Part shown: positions 23,239-32,105 of the stretch, in pieces | How the letters are laid out: every line of letters starts with the position of its first letter | Numbering within the stretch: position 1 is the first letter of the stretch | Translations under genes and position numbers: made by a program | Source: WS-2 sp036507005 | GTDB taxonomy: Bacteria; Eisenbacteria; RBG-16-71-46 | DNA: 33,650 nucleotides | Direction: 5' to 3' | Assembly (NCBI GenBank): GCA_036507005.1 | Contig: DASXQT010000019.1 | Coordinates: forward strand, 1-33,650 | The notes under the pieces: generated by a model | Databases searched by the model: none | Seen by the model: the letters and a program-made list of their open reading frames with translations, nothing else | Told to the model about the DNA's origin: nothing

Positions 23239-24789
23239 TCACGACCGGGCTTTCGCCTCGCGGGCGGAGACGCGCACCGGCCGCTTCATCAGCCGGCTGA
23301 GCAGGCTCACGCGCTGCCGCGCCGCCCAGATCTCGAGCTGGGCCTCGCGCCGGGCGTCCACCCGGATCGAGATGCCGCCGGAGTTCCGCGCCACGCTCGC
23401 GGTCTTCACCAGCTGGTAGTGGCTGCGGTCCAGCCCCTCGGCGATGCGCAGGATCGCCGCCAGCCAGCGCACGGTCCGCCGCTGCGGCTTGTCGAGGTCG
23501 CCGAAGTTCCGGTCGCGCCGGCGCGGGCGGGCCTTGCCGTGATAGCGGGCCACGTTCGCGATCACCCGCAGCTCCTCGGCCGACAGGCCGCGGAGGTTCG
23601 CGTTCAGGATGATGTAGTAGGAGTGCTCGGCGTGCCCGTCGTAGGCGATGACCGACCCGACGTCGTGCAGGAGCGCCGCGAAATGGAGCAGCTCGCGCTC
23701 CGTGGCCCCGAGCCCGTGCACGCGCTGGAGCCCGTCGAAGAGGGAGAGCGAGAGCTGCGCCACGTGGGCGGGGTGGCGCGCGTCCACGCGGAAGCGCGAC
23801 AGGCACTGGCGCACGCTCCGCATCCGCAGGTCGGGGACCGTGTCGTCGGTGGAGATCTCGCGCGCGTGCTCGGTGACGAAGTCGTCCACCATCCCCTCGC
23901 GCAGGCCGAAGTCCGAGATCGTGATGCCCTCGAGCCCGAGCTCCTCGAGCACGTGCTCCAGCAGCAGGGCGCCGGCCACGATGATCTCGGCGCGCGAGGC
24001 GTCGATCGCCGGGAGCCGCTGGCGGTCCGCCCGCGTCATGGTCTGGAGCTTCCGGCTCGCGCGCTGCAGCGACTCGAGCGCGAGGACGTGACCGTTGATG
24101 TGGGTGATCGGGCCCCCGGCCTCCTCCCAGTGGACGAGGTTCGCCAGGGCGTGGATCGAGCCCGACGAGCCGTACGCCTGCCGCGGCTCCTCCTCCCCGA
24201 GCTTCTCCATCATGCCGCCCACGGCCTTGCGGATCCGCTGCCGCAGGCGCTGCAGCTCGGAGCGCGAAGGCGGGTCCGACTGCAGCAGGGTCTCGGTCAG
24301 GCGCAGCGCGCCGAGCGGGGCGCTGAGCGTCTTCAAGAACCGCTCGCGGCTCGCCAGCACGAGCTGCATGCTGCCGCCCCCGATGTCCACGATCGCGGAG
24401 GGCTCCGCGGGAAGCTGGAGCGCGCTCCGGACGCCCAGGTAGATGAGCCGCCCTTCCTCGGCCGCGGGGATGACGCGCGGCGTGATCCCGGTCACCTCGC
24501 GCGCGGCGGCCAGGAAGTCGCCTCCGTTGCGCGCCTCGCGCACCGCGGCGGTCGCGGTGCAGAGGATGCGGTCCACCCGGTGCCGCCGTGCGAGCTGGAC
24601 GAACCGGGCGAGCGAGTCCACGGTGCGGCGGATGGCGTCGGCCCGGAGCCTTCCCGATCCGAACGAGCCCCGGCCCACCTGCACCACCTCGCGCTCGCGG
24701 TCGACGACCTCGAAGCCCTGGACGCCGCTGGCCTCGGCGATCACCATGTGGACCGAGTTGCTGCCGATGTCGATGGCGGCGAGCCGCAT
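23239..24789 (-). CDS. ppx: Ppx/GppA-family exopolyphosphatase
   Basis: The 516-residue protein of the sugar kinase/Hsp70 superfamily has the phosphate-1 motif at the N-terminus (LAAIDIGSNSVHMVI), TATAAVREA, the EEG motif (PAAEEGRLIYLG) with the expected catalytic Glu, phosphate-2 IVDIGGGSMQLVL and GSSGSIHAL. The C-terminal part is an HD-like domain (HFAALLHDVGSVI, then HSYYIILN and VARYHGK). The length fits the long Ppx type. Such enzymes release phosphate from the end of polyphosphate or hydrolyse pppGpp; sequence alone does not separate these. The ATG start has an upstream GGAGG. It is convergent with the kinase operon and divergent from the phosphoesterase gene. Confidence 0.9.
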   Translation of the reverse strand: MRLAAIDIGSNSVHMVIAEASGVQGFEVVDREREVVQVGRGSFGSGRLRADAIRRTVDSLARFVQLARRHRVDRILCTATAAVREARNGGDFLAAAREVTGITPRVIPAAEEGRLIYLGVRSALQLPAEPSAIVDIGGGSMQLVLASRERFLKTLSAPLGALRLTETLLQSDPPSRSELQRLRQRIRKAVGGMMEKLGEEEPRQAYGSSGSIHALANLVHWEEAGGPITHINGHVLALESLQRASRKLQTMTRADRQRLPAIDASRAEIIVAGALLLEHVLEELGLEGITISDFGLREGMVDDFVTEHAREISTDDTVPDLRMRSVRQCLSRFRVDARHPAHVAQLSLSLFDGLQRVHGLGATERELLHFAALLHDVGSVIAYDGHAEHSYYIILNANLRGLSAEELRVIANVARYHGKARPRRRDRNFGDLDKPQRRTVRWLAAILRIAEGLDRSHYQLVKTASVARNSGGISIRVDARREAQLEIWAARQRVSLLSRLMKRPVRVSAREAKARS

Positions 24790-24980
24790 GCCTGGTTCCT
24801 GAGCCTCCCCGGGCGCCGGTGGACGGATTCCGCGCCCCGCCCAGTATCGGCTTCCGGCGCGGCCGCGGGGAACGGAGAATGAGGGAGGCGCTACGCACGG
24901 ACAAATGGGCGGCGATCCCGCGAAGCCCGGCCGAAAGATCGCGGTCCACGATCCGCGCGGAGCGGCCGAAGAACTGGGGC

Positions 24981-25928
24981 ATGGCGATGAATGAAGGATG
25001 GGAGGTGCAGCCGGTGCCGGCCCGCGTCGTGGCGATCGGCGATCTCCACGGCGACGTGCGCGCGTTCGGCGCGATCGCGCGTGCGTGCGGGCTGCTCGAC
25101 GAGGGCGGGAGCTGGACCGGCGGCGGCGCGCACCTGGTCCTCATGGGGGACCTGATGGGCGGCGCCCAGTCGCGCCTCCTCCTCAACGCCGTGATGCGTC
25201 TCCAGCGCGAGGCCCGCCGCGCCGGCGGTCGCGTGCACGCGCTGCTCGGCAACCACGACGTCCTGCCCGCGGCGGGGCGCTTCGGGAAGATGACGCGCCG
25301 GGAGCGGCGTGCCTACGGTCGGCACGACTTCCAGGGCGACGGCCCGTACGCCGAGTGGCTGCGCGGGCGCCCGACCGTCCTCAAGATCGGCGACAGCGTG
25401 TTCGTACACGCCGGCCTCGACCGCTGGGCGCTCGAGACCGATCCCGCCGACGTGAACGCGCAGGTGCGCGCGTGGATCGCGCACGAGCAGGGAAGGGGCC
25501 CGAAGCCGCCCAAGGCGACGCGCTGGATCGTGGACGAGGACGAGGGCCCGATGTGGACGCGCGCCTTCAAGGCGCGCCGCGGCAAGGCCAAGGACGGTCC
25601 CTCGAAGAAGACGGTGCGGGCGATCCTCGAGCGCCTCGGGGCCGAGCGCATCGTCCTCGGCCACTCGCCCACCGAGGACGGGTCGATCGTGATCGACCAT
25701 CCGCACTACGGCACGTCCGTGGTGCTCGTGGACACGCGCATCTCCGACGGCGAGCGCGGCAAGCTCGGGGCGTTGGTGCTGGAGCGCGACGCGCTCTCGG
25801 CCCTCTACGCCCGGGATCGCGCCGAAGGCGACGCGCTCGCCCAGCGCGAAGCGGGTCAGCTCGAGTGGCGCACCCTGCTCGGCAGCCTGCGCGACGCGGT
25901 CGCAGGCCTGTTTCGGAAGGCGGCGTAG
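24981..25928 (+). CDS. Calcineurin-like metallophosphoesterase
   Basis: The protein has 315 residues from ATG 24981. All blocks of the metallophosphoesterase fold are visible in order: VVAIGDLHGDVRAF, LVLMGDLMGG, ALLGNHDVL, VFVHAGLDRW and IVLGHSPTEDG, giving the usual Asp, His and Asn ligands for two metal ions. The order and spacing resemble Shewanella-like/ApaH-type serine-threonine or dinucleotide phosphatases. An insertion rich in Lys and Arg (FKARRGKAKDGPSKK) lies before the last metal motif. ATG 24987 or 24879 are alternative starts. It ends 22 bp from the convergent CYTH-CHAD gene, and the neighbourhood suggests a phosphate-polymer or nucleotide substrate. Confidence 0.88.
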   Translation: MAMNEGWEVQPVPARVVAIGDLHGDVRAFGAIARACGLLDEGGSWTGGGAHLVLMGDLMGGAQSRLLLNAVMRLQREARRAGGRVHALLGNHDVLPAAGRFGKMTRRERRAYGRHDFQGDGPYAEWLRGRPTVLKIGDSVFVHAGLDRWALETDPADVNAQVRAWIAHEQGRGPKPPKATRWIVDEDEGPMWTRAFKARRGKAKDGPSKKTVRAILERLGAERIVLGHSPTEDGSIVIDHPHYGTSVVLVDTRISDGERGKLGALVLERDALSALYARDRAEGDALAQREAGQLEWRTLLGSLRDAVAGLFRKAA

Positions 25929-25950
25929 GCGGCGCCGCGGTCGACGCCCG

Positions 25951-27630
25951 TCACAGCTTCGCGACGGCGCGCGACAAGCACGACTTGAACGCCGAGCCCG
26001 ATACCGCCTTCCAGGGGCGATCCAGCGTGCGACGCAGCTCCTCGATCCGGGCCTGGCGCGAATCGAGGTAGCGGCCGGCGGCGGTGGCGGCCCCCGGCAC
26101 CGCGGTGGCGTCGGGCCCTGCCAGGAATTCGCGCAGGTGCCCGATCGTCACCACCGCATCCTGCAGCTCGCCCAGATGGTCCTGCAGCGCCACCATCGCT
26201 TCGATGGCCTCCGCGACGCAGGGGTGGAGCACCTCGCGGAAGAACTCGAGCAGGTAGCGGAGCCTCTTCCCCGCGATGCGCAGCTCGTGGAGCGCCCCGA
26301 CGGGCGCCGCCGGGAGCAGGGCCTCGAAGGCGCAGACCCGCCCGTAGCCGGCCCACAGCTCGGAGCGGAGCACGTGCGCGACCAAAGCGGGACGCGGCGT
26401 CTCGCCGGACGCGGAGACGCGCGCCCCGGCGCCCGGCGCATCGAGAAACGCCCCGTAGCTCTGCTTGAACTCCGCGTAGGCATTGCCGCCCAGATGCTCG
26501 AGCATCCTCCGCCGCGCGGCGTCGTCCCGCCGCGTCCACGCGTCGAGCACGCCCTGGAAGGCGCCGGCGTCCGCGGCGGCGAGGCTCGACTGGTAGGCGC
26601 GCGCCGCCGCCAGCAGCACGTCGAGGTCGCGCACGGATCCGAGCGAGCCTCCGAGCGTCCGCAGGCCGTCGCGCACCGGCCGGATGGCCTTGCGCCGGAA
26701 GTAGGGCCGGAGGATGCGCAGCGCCGCCCGCTGCCTTCGGGTCGCGACCCGCATGTCGTGCAGCTCCTCCGGATCGCTCCCGGCGATCGTGCCGGCCTCG
26801 TGGGCGAGCATCTGGTCGCGGTGGTGCCGCAGGATCTTGCGCCCGGCCTCGGCCATGGGGTCGTCCGCGAGCACGCCCATCGGCGCCGTGCGCGAGCGCT
26901 TGCGTGCGCCTCCCGCCCCGGCCGCGGGGCGGCGCCGCGACGCACCCGCCGTCCGGCGCGTGGCCCGCTCGCGGACGAACGCGGGTGGCGGGCCGGGCTC
27001 CTCGGGATCGAGCAGCGCCAGCGCGCCCTCGAACTTGGAGCGGGGCTGGGGGCGAAGGCCCAGGCCGCGAAGCAGCTTCGAGAGGGCGCGAAGTTCTGCG
27101 ACGGTGCCGTCGGGCGCGAGCTCGACCTCGAGCTCGTACGCCTCGGGCGCCCCGCGGTCTCCGAGCTCGATCCGATCGAGCGACAGCGCGGCGACCCGGC
27201 GCCCATCCCGCTCCACGCCACGCACGCTCCGGTGCTGGCGCACGGTGAGGAGCTCGACGAGCGGGCTCCCGCGCGCCCGCTCGAGCACGATGTCGCGCGC
27301 CGGTCCCGCGGGCCAGCGCTCGGGCGCCGTGCCGGGCGGGACCTCCATCTCGTGCTCGGGCCGTTGGTGGACCGCGCCGTGCGCGCGTCCGAGCCCCTTC
27401 ACGGCCACGACCTCCGACCCGCCTGCGTCCCCGGTGCGCCGGCGGAACGCGTAACCTCCCCGCATCAGGTCGCGGCCCGCCGTGTCGAAGTAGCGATCCG
27501 TGATCCGCTGCTCGCCGGCGGGCACGAGGCGCCACTCACCCAGGGCCTCGAGCGACAGGAGCTTCTCGAAGGCGGGAGCGTCCGGGACCTCGAACTTCGC
27601 CTCGACCTCGGTTCTGCTTGCGATGGGCAT
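25951..27630 (-). CDS. CYTH-CHAD fusion protein (triphosphate tunnel enzyme plus polyP binding)
   Basis: The 559-residue protein opens with a CYTH domain (residues 1 to about 210): ExExK motif in TEVEAKFEV (Glu8, Glu10, Lys12), ITDRYFDT, YAFRRRTG, VAVKG, and the later EAYELEVEL and SKFEGAL strands that complete the tunnel. A basic Ala/Arg linker (about 220-250) leads to a CHAD domain with ELHDMRVATRRQRAALRIL, LGSVRDLDVLL and ALHELRIAGKRLRYLLEFF. CYTH domains bind or split triphosphates such as inorganic tripolyphosphate; CHAD binds polyphosphate. The fusion is a known architecture and is the second CHAD protein in this cluster. Confidence 0.93.
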   Translation of the reverse strand: MPIASRTEVEAKFEVPDAPAFEKLLSLEALGEWRLVPAGEQRITDRYFDTAGRDLMRGGYAFRRRTGDAGGSEVVAVKGLGRAHGAVHQRPEHEMEVPPGTAPERWPAGPARDIVLERARGSPLVELLTVRQHRSVRGVERDGRRVAALSLDRIELGDRGAPEAYELEVELAPDGTVAELRALSKLLRGLGLRPQPRSKFEGALALLDPEEPGPPPAFVRERATRRTAGASRRRPAAGAGGARKRSRTAPMGVLADDPMAEAGRKILRHHRDQMLAHEAGTIAGSDPEELHDMRVATRRQRAALRILRPYFRRKAIRPVRDGLRTLGGSLGSVRDLDVLLAAARAYQSSLAAADAGAFQGVLDAWTRRDDAARRRMLEHLGGNAYAEFKQSYGAFLDAPGAGARVSASGETPRPALVAHVLRSELWAGYGRVCAFEALLPAAPVGALHELRIAGKRLRYLLEFFREVLHPCVAEAIEAMVALQDHLGELQDAVVTIGHLREFLAGPDATAVPGAATAAGRYLDSRQARIEELRRTLDRPWKAVSGSAFKSCLSRAVAKL

Positions 27631-27805
27631 GTCCCTCGGCCTCCGCCGCGCGCGACGGGTCGCGCCGTGGCAATCAGGAGATCGGCCGCCGCGCCCGCCC
27701 GGAAGATGGAAATCGCGTCGCGGCCGGCGCCCGGCAGGGATCAGAGCGCGAAACCGCCGCGGGGTCCAGGCGAATCACGGGACAGGCGCGGCTCGGGAGC
27801 GCCCC

Positions 27806-27837
27806 CGAAAAGCAGAAGAGCCCGGCATCCGGGCTCT
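27806..27837 (-). terminator. Rho-independent terminator of the 66-residue protein gene
   Basis: Read on the minus strand, a perfect 9-bp stem AGAGCCCGG / CCGGGCTCT with a 3-nt loop (27817-27837) is followed by the T-rich TCTGCTTTT. It lies 35 bp past the stop of the small minus-strand gene at 27873. Confidence 0.8.
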
Positions 27838-27872
27838 CGATTGCGGGGGCGCTTGGATGTGCCGCTCGGCGC

Positions 27873-28073
27873 CTACCATTCCTCCGTGTAGGTCGCGGCT
27901 GCCGTAGACTCGCGCCGCGTCAGCACCATGAGGACGCCCATCGAGGCCTCGTTCGTGAGGCCCAGCGAGGACAGCTCCCGCAGCACCTCGTCCCACTCCG
28001 CGCGGACGCGGGGCGGGCGGGCGGGCGCGTCGTCCGGGTTCGAGGTGATGAGCAGGGATCCGATGTTCCGCAT
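27873..28073 (-). CDS. 66-residue protein of unknown function
   Basis: It starts at ATG 28073 behind a near-perfect AAGGAGG with 5-nt spacing and ends before a strong terminator, so it is an independent and probably well-expressed gene. The sequence runs MRNIGSLLITSNPDDAP, a proline-rich link, an amphipathic helix (RAEWDEVLRELSSLGLTNEA) and a hydrophobic patch MGVLMVLTRR, ending TAAATYTEEW. There are no cysteines and no signal peptide. The leader-like helix and distinctive aromatic-acidic tail would suit a regulatory peptide or a RiPP-like precursor, but no modification enzyme is adjacent, so that is only a possibility. Confidence 0.7.
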   Translation of the reverse strand: MRNIGSLLITSNPDDAPARPPRVRAEWDEVLRELSSLGLTNEASMGVLMVLTRRESTAAATYTEEW

Positions 28074-28261
28074 GTCATCCTCCTTCCGATTCGGGCCTTG
28101 TATACTCCTGCCCTTCCCTGAGGCTCGGTCGTTCCGTCGCGAAGAATCGTGCTCCCGGGCCGGGGTTCGCAAGGCTACTGTGAGGTTAAAACGCGGTAAC
28201 ATCCGGCCCGGGAAGGCGCCAAGGCGGCCCACGGAAGCACCCACACCCGGAGAGCACAATC

Positions 28262-28840
28262 ATGCCCGCGAAGCGTTCCTGCGAATGGACTTCGGACGAT
28301 CCTCTGATGATCGAGTACCACGACCGGGAATGGGGGGTGCCGGTCCACGACGACCGCAAGCAGTTCGAGTTCCTGGTGCTGGAGGGCGCCCAGGCCGGGC
28401 TCTCGTGGCGCACCGTCCTGCACAAGCGCGAGGCCTTCCGCGCGGCCTTCGCCGGCTTCGATCCCTCGAAGGTCGCGCGCTTCGGGGCACGCGACGTGCG
28501 CCGGCTGATCGGCGACGCGGGCATCATCCGCAACCGGCTCAAGATCGAGTCCGCGATCCGCAACGCTCGCGCGTTCCTGAAGGTCGTGGAGGAGTTCGGG
28601 AGCTTCGACGCCTACGTGTGGGGCTTCGTCGGCGGCAAGCCCCGGGTGAACCGCTGGCGGACGCTGCGCGAGATCCCGCCGCGCACCCGCGAGTCCGACG
28701 CGCTCAGCAAGGACTTGAAGCAGCGCGAATTCACGTTCGTGGGATCGACGATCGTCTACGCTCACATGCAGGCCACCGGCCTCGTGAACGACCACGTCGT
28801 CGCCTGCTCGCGGTGGAAGGAGCTGAGCGGGCGAAGCTGA
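28262..28840 (+). CDS. tag: DNA-3-methyladenine glycosylase I
   Basis: The 192-residue protein closely fits the Tag family, which removes 3-methyladenine from alkylated DNA in base excision repair. Visible landmarks are CEW with zinc ligand Cys7, YHDREWGVPVHDD (His20), LEGAQAGLSWRTVLHKREAFR with catalytic-pocket Glu41, GIIRNRLKIESAIRNA, SFDAYVWGFV, FVGSTIVYAHMQATGLVNDH, and zinc ligands His178 and Cys182 with the same 4-residue spacing as E. coli Tag. The length is normal. ATG 28262 follows GGAG with suitable spacing. It is a stand-alone gene, divergent from the 66-residue protein. Confidence 0.95.
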   Translation: MPAKRSCEWTSDDPLMIEYHDREWGVPVHDDRKQFEFLVLEGAQAGLSWRTVLHKREAFRAAFAGFDPSKVARFGARDVRRLIGDAGIIRNRLKIESAIRNARAFLKVVEEFGSFDAYVWGFVGGKPRVNRWRTLREIPPRTRESDALSKDLKQREFTFVGSTIVYAHMQATGLVNDHVVACSRWKELSGRS

Positions 28841-28989
28841 GGCCCGGAACCGGCCTGGCGGGACGGATTGGGCTCGAAGCTCGTCGAAGACGGGCGCGAA
28901 TCCTGAAGCCCTCCCGACCGCCACGATCGGGGGGCTGCATTTCGTATCGGACGCTTCCGATAACCAGCGAGGAGGCTCGGACACCGCTC

Positions 28990-29820
28990 ATGACCCATGC
29001 CCATCGGCGCTTTTCCATCTTTCGCTTCTCCGTCCTCGTGGTGCTCCAGGTCGCGCTCCTGTTCGCCGCCTATCACGCCGGCTTTCCCGGCCTGTGGGCG
29101 CGCCAGCTCCACGGAGGCATGGCTGCGTTCGTGTCGGTGTTCCTGGCGTTCCACCTCTTTCTCTGTTTCTTCGAATGGATCTTCCACCGCTACGTCCTCC
29201 ACGGAGTGACCACGAGGCGCCTGAAGGGCTTCGCTCGTGAACACCGGCATCATCACAGCCTGACTCCCATTCGCCTCAAGCCGGTGGCGGAAGGATCGGA
29301 TCGGTTCATCTTGAACGAGTATCCGATCACGCAGGAGACGCAATACCCGAGCTCCGCGTTTCCCGCCTATGCTCTGGTGGCGTTCTGGGCGTTCTTCACG
29401 CCGCTGCTGATCGGGCTGCAGGTTCTCGTGCCGGGACTGCCCGTGATGTTGGCAGGCTACGCCGCGATCGCCTGGTCGATGACGCTGTACGAGATCCTGC
29501 ACGCCATCGATCACTGGCCCTACGAGTGGTGGCGAAAGGCTACGGAGCACCCGCAACTCGGGGCGTTCTGGAGGCTGCTGTACGGCTTTCACCACATGCA
29601 CCACGCCAACGTCGGCTGCAACGAGGCCATCGGCGGATTCTTCGGGCTCCCGATCGCGGATTGGTGCTTCGGCACCTATCATCAGCCCAAGGAGCTCCTG
29701 CTCGAAGGCCGGAAGGCGACGGCGAAGGACTTCGCCATACCCGCACCGCGCGGTTTCGTGCGCTGGCTCGATCGCTGGGCGCGAAAGCGGGAATCCGGGA
29801 TTCCCCGGGATTCCGGGTGA
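28990..29820 (+). CDS. Fatty acid hydroxylase/sterol desaturase-type membrane protein
   Basis: The 276-residue membrane protein has about four hydrophobic helices (near residues 10-28, 43-63, 124-145 and 149-168). The histidine clusters that hold the di-iron centre are present: HRYVLH (66-71), HRHHH (85-89), HAIDH (171-175) and HHMHH (201-205). This spacing is typical of the fatty acid hydroxylase superfamily, which hydroxylates or desaturates lipids, sterols or carotenoids in the membrane. The substrate is not identifiable. ATG 28990 follows GAGGAGG at a rather long distance. It is convergent with the glycosyltransferase gene, and no lipid-synthesis genes are adjacent. Confidence 0.88.
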   Translation: MTHAHRRFSIFRFSVLVVLQVALLFAAYHAGFPGLWARQLHGGMAAFVSVFLAFHLFLCFFEWIFHRYVLHGVTTRRLKGFAREHRHHHSLTPIRLKPVAEGSDRFILNEYPITQETQYPSSAFPAYALVAFWAFFTPLLIGLQVLVPGLPVMLAGYAAIAWSMTLYEILHAIDHWPYEWWRKATEHPQLGAFWRLLYGFHHMHHANVGCNEAIGGFFGLPIADWCFGTYHQPKELLLEGRKATAKDFAIPAPRGFVRWLDRWARKRESGIPRDSG

Positions 29821-29866
29821 CCGCGGCGCCCGGGAAATCCCCACGGTCGGGGCGGCCCGCCCGGCC

Positions 29867-31510
29867 CTACTCCCCCCGCACCCGCGCCAGCACCAGGGCC
29901 GGGGTACGGAGCAGGATCTCGAGCGGGGCCCGGGCTTCGCGCGCGACGTCGCGCTCGCGCGCGGGGCGGAACGCCAGGTAGGTGCGCCGGTCCGGGGCCC
30001 GCCAGTCCCGCACCGCGGTCTCGAGCGAATCCGCGAGCACCAGATTGCGTTCGGTGTAGATCCGCAGCGAGGGCGGCGCGGGCTCGACCAGCACCAGCGG
30101 CGCCAGCGGCGGCGAGGCCGCCGCCATCGCCCGGGCGACCGCGCGTGTGCCGAGGTAGTCCTCCATCGCCGGCATCAGCCGCAGCGTCACCACCGGCGTT
30201 CCGAGCGCCACCGGCAGCGTCATGAGCGCGGCCGCGAGCCGCCTTCGCCCGACGAAGTTGGCGAGGAAGGGCGCCCACGAGGTCACGAGCACCAGCGAGG
30301 CCAGCAGGTCGAGCGCAGCGGTCCCCTCGCGCAGGCGCGGGGCGGTGAGCGCGAGCAGCACGGCGCCCGCGCTGCCGGTCAGCGCCAGCATCACGACCGC
30401 GCGCGTGAGCGGGGCCGCGACCCGCGCCGCGTCCTCGAACAGGTGATCGAGGAAGCGCGCGCACAGGAGCGCGGCCGCGGGCAGCGCGGGCAGCACCGCG
30501 GGCAGCGGAGGCCCGGGATAGAGCGCGATCGGGATCAGCGCGGCGATGAGGCAGGCGAGGAAGAAATGCGCGGCGCTCTCCTCCCGGAGCTCGCGCGACG
30601 ACGGATCGAGGCCGGCCTCCGAGGGCGCGGGCGCCGCTGCGCCGGGCAGGGCCGCGCGCAGCTTGCGCCACCAGGTCGCCGCGTGCGCCATGGCGCCCGG
30701 GAGCAGCGCGCTCCACGGGTAGCAGCCCACCACCAGGAACGACACGGCGAGCGCCAGCCCGGCGAGCCACGACGCGCGCGGCTCGATCGCGTACGGGCAG
30801 AACGGCGCGTGCACCAGGAATTCCGCCCCGTGGCGGTTCACCATGGCGCCGTACCACGGCAGCGCCACGCCCGCCATGAGTGCCAAGCCCGGACCCACGC
30901 CCAGTCCCTGCACGCCCCCGGGGCGCCGCGCGAGCCGCGCGTAGAGCGCGAGCCCTGCGAATGGCCACAGCGCGGGCAGCGGGCCCGCGCCCACCAGAGC
31001 GGTCGCGAGCGCGCCGTAGGCCACGAGCATGCGCCCGTCGCGCCCGCCGCGGCGGCCGAACAGGGCGTCGGCGAAGCCCGCGCAGCCCACCCATCCGAAC
31101 AGCGTGGCGAGCACCTGGGTGCCGTCGGTGCGGGCCGCGAGCGGCAGCGCGAGCGTCGTCGCCAGCACGCCGGCCGCGATCCAGCCCGCGCGCGGCCCAA
31201 AGTGCTGGGCCCCGATCGAGGCGGTGAGCAGGAGCACGGCGACCGCGGCGAGCGCGCGCACCAGCCGCGAGTCGCGCGGCGCGCCGGGGCGCAGCACCTC
31301 GGCGAGCACGTCCGCGGCGTAGCCCACCGCCGGCTTCTCGAACAGCGCGCGGCGGCCGAGGGTCGGCGTGATCATCTCGCGATCCTCCACCATCTCCCGC
31401 GCCACCTGGGCGCCGCGCGCCTCGCGCCAGTCCACCCAGCCCACGCGCCCGAGGCCCAGGAACAGCACGAGGCCGCACAGGGCGGCGAGGACCAGCGGGG
31501 CGAAGCGCAC
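29867..31510 (-). CDS. ArnT/PMT-type membrane glycosyltransferase
   Basis: The 547-residue protein has an N-terminal helix and the PMT/ArnT-like first-loop signature (VDWREARGAQVAREMVEDREMITPTLGRR, FEKPAVGYA), followed by many hydrophobic helices (for example WIAAGVLATTLALPLAA, WLAGLALAVSFLVVG, FFLACLIAALIPIAL) and a soluble C-terminal domain. Enzymes of this fold (GT39/GT83) move a sugar from a polyprenyl-phosphate carrier to lipid A, protein or polysaccharide on the outer face of the membrane. The usual 'DExR' acidic pair reads DWREAR, so the catalytic Asp is present but the arrangement is slightly altered. The GTG start shares its G with the TAG stop of the upstream DoxX gene (TAGTG), so the two are co-translated. 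Confidence 0.82.
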   Translation of the reverse strand: MRFAPLVLAALCGLVLFLGLGRVGWVDWREARGAQVAREMVEDREMITPTLGRRALFEKPAVGYAADVLAEVLRPGAPRDSRLVRALAAVAVLLLTASIGAQHFGPRAGWIAAGVLATTLALPLAARTDGTQVLATLFGWVGCAGFADALFGRRGGRDGRMLVAYGALATALVGAGPLPALWPFAGLALYARLARRPGGVQGLGVGPGLALMAGVALPWYGAMVNRHGAEFLVHAPFCPYAIEPRASWLAGLALAVSFLVVGCYPWSALLPGAMAHAATWWRKLRAALPGAAAPAPSEAGLDPSSRELREESAAHFFLACLIAALIPIALYPGPPLPAVLPALPAAALLCARFLDHLFEDAARVAAPLTRAVVMLALTGSAGAVLLALTAPRLREGTAALDLLASLVLVTSWAPFLANFVGRRRLAAALMTLPVALGTPVVTLRLMPAMEDYLGTRAVARAMAAASPPLAPLVLVEPAPPSLRIYTERNLVLADSLETAVRDWRAPDRRTYLAFRPARERDVAREARAPLEILLRTPALVLARVRGE

Positions 31511-31929
31511 TAGTCCTTCTTCGGGCCCATCCGCAGGCTGATCCAGGAATCGAGCGCGAGGCTCCCCGGACCGAGCAGGAACACGGCCACGAACGACACC
31601 AGGTAGAGCGCGGCCAGCTCCTTCACTTTCCACGGGTCCTGGGCGCTGTGGATGAAGACGATGACCACGAACAGGATCACGATCGGGATCACCGCCCAGC
31701 GGGTGAAGAGGCCGATGGCGACGAACACCGTGCACACCCCCTCGGCGAACACCGCGAGCCCGAGGCTCATGGCGCTGCCCAGGTGGAGCGGGTCGGGGAA
31801 GTCCTGCGCGCGCGCGGCGAGGTGCGTGAACTTGTCCCAGCCGTGCCCGCAGAAGAGCATCGCCGACATGCCGGCCCGCAGCACGAGCAGCCCGATCGAG
31901 CCCCGCAGGGTGTCGCCGTTCGATCCCAT
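31510..31929 (-). CDS. DoxX-family membrane protein
   Basis: The 139-residue protein starts at ATG 31929 behind GGAGG. It has four hydrophobic helices and the DoxX-like beginning LRAGMSAMLFCGHGWDKF, then FAEGVCTVFVAIGLFTRWAVIPIVILFVVIVF with the family's 'E-x-x-x...G-x-x-T-R' pattern, and a final LYLVSFVAVFLLGPGSLALDSW helix. DoxX proteins are small inner-membrane proteins, some linked to thiol or quinone redox chemistry. The open frame continues upstream to 32037 but that part is Arg-rich and lacks a ribosome binding site. Its stop overlaps the start of the glycosyltransferase gene by one base. Confidence 0.88.
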   Translation of the reverse strand: MGSNGDTLRGSIGLLVLRAGMSAMLFCGHGWDKFTHLAARAQDFPDPLHLGSAMSLGLAVFAEGVCTVFVAIGLFTRWAVIPIVILFVVIVFIHSAQDPWKVKELAALYLVSFVAVFLLGPGSLALDSWISLRMGPKKD

Positions 31930-32105
31930 CTCAGTCCTCCGGTTCGGGAGCGCCCGTCCGGCCGCGATCGCCGCGCGCATCCCGCGGCCGCCGCGACCCC
32001 GCGCTCCCCACGACACGACCGCGCGCCGTTGACGCACGACGCGCGCGTGGCTAGCCTTTTCGTCTGCATTCCTACCACATCCGACCCCGGCGCGAGGGAC
32101 GAGCG

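Noticed and set aside
29789..29866. Repeated GGAATCC/GGATTCC palindromes at the end of the fatty acid hydroxylase gene as a terminator.
   Set aside because: They are mostly inside the coding region (ESGIPRDSG), there is no T-tract, and the repeat is short; not strong enough to annotate.
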